DNA of 64,000 nucleotides, from NCBI GenBank assembly GCA_934130375.1, contig CAKOXW010000003.1, positions 1 through 64,000 on the forward strand. Reading direction: 5' to 3'. The notes under the pieces were generated by a model that was not told the DNA's origin, ran no database searches, and saw only the letters and a list, made by a program, of their open reading frames with translations. A program made the translations under genes and the position numbers. Origin of the DNA: an uncultured Bacilli bacterium. Its GTDB lineage: Bacteria; Bacillota_I; Bacilli_A; RF39; UBA660. This document shows, piece after piece, positions 34,991-41,517 of this stretch. Numbering within the stretch: position 1 is the first letter of the stretch; each line of letters starts with the position of its first letter.

Positions 34991-35009
34991 AATCAAATCC
35001 TTTCTGTAT

Positions 35010-35090
35010 AAATATTTATATTAATTTAAATTTTTATTTATATTCTTATTATATTAATTCTTTATATTAACTTATTATATTATGTTAGAC
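35010..35090. repeat. AT-rich direct repeat, copy B
   Basis: Second copy of the repeat at 34768-34850, shorter by a few bases in the middle and ending in TATTATATTATGTTAGAC. Confidence 0.7.
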
Positions 35091-35157
35091 AAAACTTCCA
35101 TCGTGGATGGAAATAATGTCTACCCTAGACGGAAATATTTTCTACCATAGACAAAAA
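35091..35157. repeat. iteron-like palindromes, group B
   Basis: Three short dyads, CCATCGTGGATGG, GTCTACCCTAGAC and TCTACCATAGA, at about 20-base spacing; the last is followed by CAAAA. They parallel group A after repeat copy A, but with different arm sequences. Confidence 0.5.
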
Positions 35158-35175
35158 ATATAAATCTTATTCAAA

Positions 35176-35206
35176 ATAAAAAGACTAGTTATATTTCAAA
35201 CTAATC
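35176..35206 (-). terminator. terminator of the XRE-CPBP operon
   Basis: On the minus strand GATTAGTT, an eight-base loop and AACTAGTC form a stem with one G-T pair, followed by TTTTTATTTT. Confidence 0.65.
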
Positions 35207-35227
35207 TCACCGATAAATTGTAATTTG

Positions 35228-35986
35228 TTAAATAAATAATACCATTAATGTATCTGCAATCAAATGGCATAATCCATGAGATATCATTGCATACCCTATA
35301 CCATATTTTCTATATAAATATCCAAAGCATAATCCATAACCACTATTTAGTACAAAACATCTAATTATTAAAAGTGGTGTTAATGTGGTCATTGAAGCTG
35401 TTGATGGTAAATGTCCTGCAGCAAATAATAAAGCAGATATTATATTAGCTATTATATATACTTTTATAGGTATTTCTTTATTCTTTTTATAAAATAATTT
35501 ATAAATCATTAAAGATAAAAATGACATTAAAGCTAATCGCATCATTACTTCTTCAATAATTCCACCTACTAATAAGCCTCCTATTATTTTTGATAATCCA
35601 GGTGCTGTATTATATGTTTCATTTACCCAATTATTAAATGTTCCAAATATTAATTTATCTCCCGGAAATAAAACTAATCCACCTATAATTGTAATAATAG
35701 CAGTAATAATAATTGCTTTACGATCTATTTTAAATTCTTTCCATAAATTAACTTTCTTTGATATAACTATACCAGCTGCTGCAAGTATAACTCCAAATAA
35801 TATTCCATATTGAAACATAGTACTTAATGCAACCATTCCTCTAGTTACATTTTGATCTTGTAATTGTTTTAACATTTCTTCAGATAATGAGTCATACCCC
35901 CATAGACCTGTAAAATATCCTCCAATTAATCCTCCAATTAATACAAATAACAAGAACTTCCAATTTTCTTTAATATATTTCATCAT
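35228..35986 (-). CDS. CPBP-family intramembrane metalloprotease
   Basis: A 252-aa protein with seven to eight membrane helices and the CPBP (Abi) motifs: EEVMMR in helix 4 (GGIIEEVMMRLALMSF), a second motif around LLFAAGH and the last His in MISHGLCH. CPBP proteins process prenylated or peptide substrates in the membrane and often give immunity to bacteriocins. AGGAGG lies before tandem ATGs at 35986 and 35983. The gene follows an XRE regulator after nine bases, and they form one operon ending at 35176. Confidence 0.85.
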   Translation of the reverse strand: MMKYIKENWKFLLFVLIGGLIGGYFTGLWGYDSLSEEMLKQLQDQNVTRGMVALSTMFQYGILFGVILAAAGIVISKKVNLWKEFKIDRKAIIITAIITIIGGLVLFPGDKLIFGTFNNWVNETYNTAPGLSKIIGGLLVGGIIEEVMMRLALMSFLSLMIYKLFYKKNKEIPIKVYIIANIISALLFAAGHLPSTASMTTLTPLLIIRCFVLNSGYGLCFGYLYRKYGIGYAMISHGLCHLIADTLMVLFI

Positions 35987-35995
35987 AAGCTCCTC

Positions 35996-36607
35996 CTATT
36001 CTTTAGTTATTACTTTTTTTTGCCAACTTCTTTGATTGCATTTAGGACATTTCATATATCTTGTTCTGTTTATGTGCATAGCCCATAATACACTTGAAAA
36101 TGTTGGAGTATATTTACGATGACATTTTTGGCATTCATAATATCCTGCTGTTTGTTCTATTCGTATTGCAAATGGTACCATAATTATAAATGGTATAAAA
36201 CCAGTTAGAATAAGAGTTATTCTTAACCAATTTTCCATTTCTACTAATGAAGCAATAAAGACTAATATGAAAAAAATTATGCCTATCAATACTCCTATTA
36301 CAATTTCTATTGATAATAATCTTTTGTCTGATTCTTCCTTTTGTTTTACCATATCAATCAATAATTTTTCAGTTTTCTTATTATTATCTTTCATTTCCAT
36401 TTTCTCACCATTCAAAAGTTCATTAACATTAATATCTAATATATTACATAGATCTAACATCTTGTCTGCATCAGGTAAAGATAATCCTCTTTCCCATTTA
36501 GATATTGCTCTATCTGTAATATATAATTTTTCTGCTAATTGTTCTTGTGTAAGTTTTTTCTCTTTTCTACAATTTGCAATAAATTTTCCAATTTTAATTA
36601 AATCCAT
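35996..36607 (-). CDS. XRE-family regulator with two membrane helices and a zinc-ribbon-like tail
   Basis: A 203-aa protein. Residues 7-62 are an HTH_3 domain (FIANCRKEKKLTQEQLAEKL, then YITDRAISKWERG). Two membrane helices follow at about 100-122 and 130-150, then a tail with two Cys pairs, CQKCHRKY and CPKCNQRS, that should bind zinc. GAAAGGAG lies upstream of the ATG. It regulates, or is the sensor for, the CPBP protease gene directly downstream. The layout repeats that at 2.8-4.2 kb (HTH plus membrane helix plus membrane partner). Confidence 0.82.
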   Translation of the reverse strand: MDLIKIGKFIANCRKEKKLTQEQLAEKLYITDRAISKWERGLSLPDADKMLDLCNILDINVNELLNGEKMEMKDNNKKTEKLLIDMVKQKEESDKRLLSIEIVIGVLIGIIFFILVFIASLVEMENWLRITLILTGFIPFIIMVPFAIRIEQTAGYYECQKCHRKYTPTFSSVLWAMHINRTRYMKCPKCNQRSWQKKVITKE

Positions 36608-37053
36608 GAACTTTTTTCTCCTTTCATGACTTAAATATACTCTAAATCATCAATTTTTTACACATACTAATGGTTGAGTTATATAAATTACTATTTACAT
36701 TCTTTCTCTCTAATCATATCAAAAAAATAGTAAATCTTAAATATGATCTACTCGATAAATTACTATTTATCTGTCACTTCTATATATAATTATACCATCT
36801 TTTTGGTAAATTTTATCATCAATTTGCAACATCCAAGATTCATCCAACATTTTCTAATGCATGTCCAATAGTTGGAAGTGGAAATAAATCTCGCAAACCA
36901 TTTAACTAAAAGGATTAAATCAAAAGTATGGTAGAATTCTTCCATATTTTTAACCTAATTTTGCAAGTGCAAAATAAGAAATGATAGCACTATAATTCCT
37001 TTAATTATAAAGGATAGATTAATGACATGCTATCATTCCCTTTATCCTGCTTA
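36608..37053. other. 446-base non-coding region with several hairpins
   Basis: No gene was seen. It contains an inverted repeat AAATAGTAA (36725-36733) with TTACTATTT (36760-36768), a small dyad ATTTTGC-AAGT-GCAAAAT ending at 36974 and the nested structure at 36980-37037. The promoter of the XRE-CPBP operon must be at its left end. The right end may hold the attachment site of the recombinase element. Confidence 0.4.
36980..37037. repeat. nested inverted repeat downstream of the 37054 recombinase gene
   Basis: AATGATAGCA (36980-36989) pairs perfectly with TGCTATCATT (37028-37037). Inside is CCTTTA-ATTA-TAAAGG. It could be a large terminator for the recombinase gene or half of a recombination site. 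Confidence 0.5.
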
Positions 37054-38880
37054 TTATTTATTTACTATTTTTTCATTAATTATTTCTTTAATAGTAGGTC
37101 TAAATACTAATCCAAATGTTATATCTTTGCCTCTAAATAAATTTAAATCTATTATTGGTATTACTTTCAACAATTCATAATTATCTGGCATTGCAGAATC
37201 AAATACTGTCATACCATTTTCTGTTCTATCTCCTTTATCTTCACGATATTCAATTTCAAAATATTCTCTTAAATAACCCAAATATTTATTTACTTGTTTT
37301 CTTTTCATTGGAGAAGATACTAAAACCATTTCTTGTTTATGATTAACTTCAAATGGCAATTTATAATCATAAGCACCAACTTGTGTTAATTTAACTGCTT
37401 TATCTATAAAGCTACTTCTAAAGTTTATTTGCTTGATATCTAAGTTACCTTTATCAGTTTTATCAATTACAATATTATCTATATACTTTGATATGAATTG
37501 TTGTTTTTCTTCTTTTGTTTTTATATCCCATTCAAATTTATAAAATTCTTTATTTTTATAGTTATCATCTATAGAAAGTTTTTCTATATCCCTACGAGCC
37601 ATAACTTTTTCTATTGTAAAAGTATGAACATCTAATTCATTTAACTCTTGTTTTTTATTATTTAATATTTCTAATTTTTCATTTATCTTTTTTAGATCTT
37701 CTTCAAAGTCTTTAAGTTCAACTATACCAGTTAGATATGCTTTTTTAATTCTTTCTTTTTGTTTGATGTATCCCTCAATTTCTTTATCTAAATTAAGGTC
37801 AGTATTTTTGTCTTTCTTATCTGCTAGTATTGGCAAAAAGAAACTATTACACATTTGTTCAAACTCTAAAAACTCATATATTGCTTTTATCATGTATTCT
37901 TCAACATAATCTTCTCTTAAATTGAAATGGCAAAACTCACAATTATAATAAATATATTTTTTCTTTTTACCACCTGAACCTTTACATTTCATTATTCTTC
38001 CACATTTAGGACATACTAATTTTTGAAAGAATAAATAAGTTCTAGTTCTTGTATAAGTTCTTTGATTAGTTAGTTTTTGTGTTTGACATTCTTCCCACAT
38101 AGCACGAGTAATTATAGGTTCTACAACATTCATATAAATAACAGTATCACGACCAATTTTTTTAGCTATTCTTTTATATTGTTCATAGTCGCCCATGTAG
38201 ATTCTATTATTTATAATCTTTTCAATATCTGTGTCATACCAAGATTTACTTAGTACTTTTTCTTTATTAAAAATATTAGATATTTGTTGATAACTATTTC
38301 CCTCTAAATAAAGATTAAATATTCTTTCAATAATATGTCTAGTTGTTTCATCTATGATAGTTTTTTTATTTCCATCTTTTTTATATCCAAGTGGAACAAC
38401 ACCTGGTAAATGTCCTGACTTAATAGCACCATTAAGTCCAAACTTTGTTCTTTCTGATACGATTTCAATTTCTAGTTGTGAAAGAACTGTTAACATTCTT
38501 ACAAAGAATCTTCCATTAGCAGTACTAGTGTTAACATCATCTCTATCGCATACAAGATAGCAATTATATTTTTCTAGGATATTAATTAGTTCTTCTAAGT
38601 CACGAACGGAACGAGTAACTCTATCTAATTTATAAGCAACTATATAATTTATTTTACCTGTTTTAACATCATTAAGCATTTCTTGAAACCTAGGTCTATG
38701 TTCCATATCTTTTGCACTTATTCCAGCATCTTCATAAACTTTAAAAACATTATATCCTTTAAATTCACATAAACTAAGTAGTTTTTCTTTTTGCTCTGGC
38801 AAACTAAATCCAGCACGAGCTTGATCGTCAGTACTAACTCTAATGTAAATACCAGCATTTTTTCTTTCTTCTTCACTCAT
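37054..38880 (-). CDS. large serine recombinase (second, 608 aa)
   Basis: A 608-aa protein. Residues 8-150 are the resolvase catalytic domain, with the nucleophile in YIRVSTDDQ (Ser16) and Arg residues in YKLDRVTRSVRDLE. Then come the recombinase domain (PGVVPLGYKKDGN to TRTRTYL), a zinc ribbon (CPKCGRIMKC and CEFCHF) and a coiled coil (about residues 370-440). Such enzymes insert and excise mobile elements at short att sites. AAGGAGG precedes the ATG at 38880. The element it moves is not delimited; the CPBP/XRE operon is the likely cargo. It is quite different from the 39704 recombinase. Confidence 0.9.
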   Translation of the reverse strand: MSEEERKNAGIYIRVSTDDQARAGFSLPEQKEKLLSLCEFKGYNVFKVYEDAGISAKDMEHRPRFQEMLNDVKTGKINYIVAYKLDRVTRSVRDLEELINILEKYNCYLVCDRDDVNTSTANGRFFVRMLTVLSQLEIEIVSERTKFGLNGAIKSGHLPGVVPLGYKKDGNKKTIIDETTRHIIERIFNLYLEGNSYQQISNIFNKEKVLSKSWYDTDIEKIINNRIYMGDYEQYKRIAKKIGRDTVIYMNVVEPIITRAMWEECQTQKLTNQRTYTRTRTYLFFQKLVCPKCGRIMKCKGSGGKKKKYIYYNCEFCHFNLREDYVEEYMIKAIYEFLEFEQMCNSFFLPILADKKDKNTDLNLDKEIEGYIKQKERIKKAYLTGIVELKDFEEDLKKINEKLEILNNKKQELNELDVHTFTIEKVMARRDIEKLSIDDNYKNKEFYKFEWDIKTKEEKQQFISKYIDNIVIDKTDKGNLDIKQINFRSSFIDKAVKLTQVGAYDYKLPFEVNHKQEMVLVSSPMKRKQVNKYLGYLREYFEIEYREDKGDRTENGMTVFDSAMPDNYELLKVIPIIDLNLFRGKDITFGLVFRPTIKEIINEKIVNK

Positions 38881-38899
38881 TTTAATCCTCCTTAACAAA

Positions 38900-38941
38900 A
38901 AAAGGTGAAGCAATATTTAGGTTATAAATACTACTTCACCC
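38900..38941 (-). terminator. terminator between the 38988 gene and the recombinase
   Basis: On the minus strand GGTGAAG pairs with CTTCACC and is extended by TATTT with AAATA; a run of seven T follows. It ends the 38988-39263 transcript just before the recombinase ribosome binding site, so the recombinase needs read-through or its own promoter. Confidence 0.75.
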
Positions 38942-38987
38942 AATAGGTTTAATATTTTCTATAACCATTATAACACAGATTTCATCA

Positions 38988-39263
38988 TTATTTTAATTTT
39001 TTAATGAAGTCTTTTAAATCAGATAGTTTTATTTTGGTATTTAAATCTCTGTAGTAAACAAATTCGTGTCCATTGAATAGAAGATATGTCTTATTATTAA
39101 TAATTGCTCTATGAGGCTCTATATAGCCTATATTGGTGGGTTCTAATTTTAATAAACTACCATTAATGAAAATAGGTTTAGTACTATTAAGTTTACAAGC
39201 CCATTCAACTTTGCTTTTAAGTTCATGACTTATTTTAATTTCTTGTTTGATTATTTTTATCAT
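38988..39263 (-). CDS. hypothetical 91-aa protein
   Basis: The ATG at 39263 follows GGTGTTGATGATATT. The longer frame to 39302 would run into the tRNA terminator. The chain is basic (KIIKQEIKISHELKSKVEWA) with a beta-rich centre (PIFINGSLLKLEPTNIGYIE and TYLLFNGHEFVYYRDL) and no recognised motif. It sits between tRNA-Gly and the second recombinase, so it may belong to that element. Confidence 0.5.
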   Translation of the reverse strand: MIKIIKQEIKISHELKSKVEWACKLNSTKPIFINGSLLKLEPTNIGYIEPHRAIINNKTYLLFNGHEFVYYRDLNTKIKLSDLKDFIKKLK

Positions 39264-39291
39264 AATATCATCAACACCTTTCTTAAACGAC

Positions 39292-39319
39292 AAAAAAATC
39301 AATCATTTCTGATTGATTT
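39292..39319 (-). terminator. terminator of tRNA-Gly
   Basis: On the minus strand AAATCAATCA, loop GAAA and TGATTGATTT are followed by a T-run, 39 bases after the CCA end of the tRNA. Confidence 0.8.
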
Positions 39320-39357
39320 AATCATTAACATCGCTTTGGTGCGACGATTTTTGCTTC

Positions 39358-39431
39358 TGGAGCAGGTGATGGGAATCGAACCCACGTCAGGAGCTTGGAA
39401 GGCTCTTATTCTACCATTAAACTACACCTGC
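39358..39431 (-). tRNA. tRNA-Gly (anticodon TCC)
   Basis: The acceptor stem GCAGGTG (from 39431) pairs with CACCTGC. The D arm GTTTAATGGTAGAAT, the anticodon loop CTTCCAA with anticodon TCC and the T arm GTGGGTTCGATTCCCAT are all present, and CCA is encoded at 39360-39358. It has its own promoter and terminator. It is the next gene downstream of the cotJC 3' fragment on the same strand. The 3' end is not duplicated elsewhere in the window, so it is not seen as an attachment site. Confidence 0.95.
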
Positions 39432-39449
39432 ATCAAGTAGGCATTTTTA

Positions 39450-39477
39450 ATTATATCAAAAATTTATATTAAGTCAA
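39450..39477 (-). promoter_or_regulatory. promoter of tRNA-Gly
   Basis: On the minus strand TTGACT (39477-39472) and TATAAT (39455-39450) are separated by 16 bases, about 20 bases upstream of the mature tRNA 5' end. Confidence 0.75.
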
Positions 39478-39495
39478 CTATTTTGCGAAAAAAAA

Positions 39496-39521
39496 TACAA
39501 AAAGTAGATAAAAACCTACTT
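39496..39521 (-). terminator. terminator after the cotJC 3' fragment
   Basis: On the minus strand AAGTAG pairs with CTACTT across an eight-base T-rich loop, followed by TTTG. It overlaps the stop codon of the cotJC C-terminal fragment, showing that this is the original end of the cotJ operon. Confidence 0.65.
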
Positions 39522-39677
39522 ATTGTAATCCTTTTTCAACATATTCATCAAATAGTTCTTTAAATCTTTGATAATGTACTACTTCTCTTTGCCTTAAAAA
39601 TGAAAGTGGTGCGAACAAATCTGGATCATCAGTAAGATTGATAAGGTTTTCATATGTTGCTCTTGCTTTTTGTTCTG
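39520..39677 (-). CDS. cotJC: C-terminal fragment of CotJC (last 50 codons), separated from its 5' part
   Basis: Read from 39672 the minus strand encodes QKARATYENLINLTDDPDL, FAPLSFLRQREVVHYQRF and KELFDEYVEKGLQ, then TAA. This is the end of CotJC, a manganese-catalase-like spore coat protein; B. subtilis CotJC has an equivalent stretch. It holds the second ExxH metal motif (EVVH). There is no start codon or ribosome binding site; upstream the frame runs into the recombinase tail. The core CAGAA (39677-39673) is shared with the 5' part, whose codon 136 ends at 50774. The 5' part lies 11.1 kb away at 50774-51181, and joining at the core restores a 186-aa protein. Confidence 0.9.
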
Positions 39678-39703
39678 TGACCACTTGATTAACATAGTAT
39701 AAA

Positions 39704-41266
39704 TTAAAAATTCCAGTAGATATTTATCACTCTTTTTTTAGTACCTGGAATTGTTTTTCCTACTTCTATATAATCTATTAAAGTATCAACGTGAATTCTT
39801 TCTAAATGTTCTATATTCTGATACTTCTTTAATAATTCTTCTTTATTTAAAGATGAAGTAAGTTTTTTATTTAGTTCTTTTAATTGATTATTATATTCGG
39901 TTAGTTTATTTTGGTATTTTTCTTTTTCTTCGTGAAATCCTTTTGAAAATTCAACAAATTCATCACTGGTTATTATTTCTTTAACTTTATCAGTATAAAG
40001 ATTTTTGATAGCGTTAGAGCAGTTTTCTATATCTTTTTCACAGTTGTTTATATTTTTATTCACATTATCTATTTCTTTTTGTAAGCGATTTTCAAACTTC
40101 ACTTTAGAGTTAATTTCATCGTTATTGATACCAAGATTATTAATAATAGTATTTAATTCATTAATAACTATTCTTTCTAATTTTTTAATATCAATACAAC
40201 AACCAGCACATGCTTCTTTACTAACGTATTTTGTACCACACTGTAGATTTCTTCTATTTTGAACTTTCTGAGTTCTTAAATAATACCCACATTGAAGACA
40301 TTTAACTTTCTTAGCAAATATTCCAATTTTTTTAGTGTCATCAAAAGGCTTAAATCTTTGCTTTATTAATTCTTGTGCTTTATTCCAAGTCTTTTCATCA
40401 ATTATTGCTTCGTGTGTATTTGGAACTCTTACCCAATCTTTCTTAGGTATTTGAATTGTCTTGGTACTTTTATAAGAAAGATTTCTTTGTTTACTTTGAA
40501 CCATAGTACCTATATACATTTCATTACCTAACATACTTTGTATAGTGTAGTATTTCCATAATTTAGAATTACTATTTCTACTAGTATGTTTAAAATTTGA
40601 ACCTTTTAATCTTTTATATTCAGATGGATTTGGTATTCCTTTTTGATTGAGAATTCTAGCAATAGATGTTTTACCATATCCACTTATAAATAGATTAAAT
40701 ACTTCTCTTACAACATTAGCCGCTTCTTCATCAATAATTAAATGTCCTTTTTGGTTAGGATCTTTTTCATATCCATATAAAGCAAATGAACCGATATGTT
40801 GTCCAGCTCTTTTTTTAGTTTCAAAAACACTTCTAATATTGTTTGATAAATCTTCTAGATACCATTCATTTACTAAACCATTTATTTGTCTTGATTTTTT
40901 ATTACCTTGGTTATCAGTATCAGCATTATCTGCAAGACCAATAAAACGAATTCCCCATTCGATAAATTTACCGTGAAGATACTTTTCAACTAATTCTAGT
41001 TCCCTTGTAAATCTCGATTGTGTTTTACACAGTACAACATTAAATAAACCTTTTTCCGCATCTTCTAATAGTTGGTTAAATGCTGGTCTATTTCTATCAG
41101 AACCTTTAAAATCATCGTCAGAATATATTTGATATATTTCCCAACCCATTTTAACTGCATATTCAACCAACATATTTTTTTGATTTTGTATACTTTCTGA
41201 ATCGTCTTCTTTGTTTAATTTATCTCTGTCTTCTTCTGACAATCTACAATAAATTGCCGCTTTCAT
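39704..41266 (-). CDS. large serine recombinase, integrase of the cotJC element
   Basis: A 520-aa protein. Residues 1-150 are the catalytic resolvase domain with nucleophile Ser10 in YCRLSEEDRD and active-site Arg in KTQSRFTRELE. Then follow the recombinase DNA-binding domain (ALYGYEKDPNQKGHLIIDEE to GNEMYIGTMVQ), a Cys-rich zinc ribbon (CLQCGYYLR, CGTKYVSKEACAGCC) and a coiled coil at about 385-470. AAGGAGG precedes the ATG. Its stop codon lies 27 bp from the cotJC junction core. It should insert the element into cotJC and, with a directionality factor, excise it. SpoIVCA of the skin element is the same class of enzyme. Confidence 0.93.
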   Translation of the reverse strand: MKAAIYCRLSEEDRDKLNKEDDSESIQNQKNMLVEYAVKMGWEIYQIYSDDDFKGSDRNRPAFNQLLEDAEKGLFNVVLCKTQSRFTRELELVEKYLHGKFIEWGIRFIGLADNADTDNQGNKKSRQINGLVNEWYLEDLSNNIRSVFETKKRAGQHIGSFALYGYEKDPNQKGHLIIDEEAANVVREVFNLFISGYGKTSIARILNQKGIPNPSEYKRLKGSNFKHTSRNSNSKLWKYYTIQSMLGNEMYIGTMVQSKQRNLSYKSTKTIQIPKKDWVRVPNTHEAIIDEKTWNKAQELIKQRFKPFDDTKKIGIFAKKVKCLQCGYYLRTQKVQNRRNLQCGTKYVSKEACAGCCIDIKKLERIVINELNTIINNLGINNDEINSKVKFENRLQKEIDNVNKNINNCEKDIENCSNAIKNLYTDKVKEIITSDEFVEFSKGFHEEKEKYQNKLTEYNNQLKELNKKLTSSLNKEELLKKYQNIEHLERIHVDTLIDYIEVGKTIPGTKKRVINIYWNF

Positions 41267-41303
41267 TACTTTACCTCCTTATATTTCACGGCAGAAATAT
41301 TAT

Positions 41304-41345
41304 AAGCCAACCACGATACAATAATTATTATACTATGGTTGGCTT
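41304..41345. repeat. 42-bp near-palindrome upstream of the recombinase gene
   Basis: AAGCCAACCA (41304-41313) pairs with TGGTTGGCTT (41336-41345), and the AT-rich centre is also largely self-complementary. It lies between the 38-codon gene and the recombinase start. It could be a terminator-like attenuator or a binding site that keeps recombinase expression low. Confidence 0.6.
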
Positions 41346-41352
41346 GATATTC

Positions 41353-41469
41353 CTACGCTTCTTTATTTTCATTTATTTGAAAAGAAATAATTTTCGATAA
41401 TAAATCGATTAAAGTATTTCTTTTTTGTTCTATGTCTTCTTCTTTGAAGAAACTGTTACACATCACCAT
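41353..41469 (-). CDS. 38-aa small protein of the element
   Basis: The ATG at 41469 follows GGAGG with five bases between. The product reads MVMCNSFFKEEDIEQKRNTL, then IDLLSKIISFQINENKEA and a stop, an amphipathic helical peptide. It lies between the primase-helicase and the recombinase on the same strand, the place where small regulators or recombination directionality factors are often encoded. That role is a guess. Confidence 0.5.
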   Translation of the reverse strand: MVMCNSFFKEEDIEQKRNTLIDLLSKIISFQINENKEA

Positions 41470-41517
41470 AATATCCTCCATTAAAAAGATATGTAGTAGT
41501 GATAATGATTATTAATT

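Larger units (their letters stand above)
34289..35175. other. 887-base non-coding region, probably remnant of a mobile replicon
   Basis: No gene of normal size is visible. The region holds a perfect 13-bp hairpin (34398-34427), a minus-strand terminator (34604-34626), two copies of an 80-bp AT-rich direct repeat, two groups of small palindromes and one 28-codon frame, each listed separately. It separates chromosomal genes from the CPBP/XRE and recombinase region. Confidence 0.5.

Noticed and set aside
39264..39302. Longer start for the 91-aa gene
   Set aside because: The extension would run into the tRNA-Gly terminator; the ATG at 39263 is preceded by GGTGTTGATGATATT.
39358..39431. tRNA-Gly as the attachment site of the neighbouring elements
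   Set aside because: Its 3' end is not duplicated in the window, and both recombinases are of the serine type; the cotJC junctions lie elsewhere.
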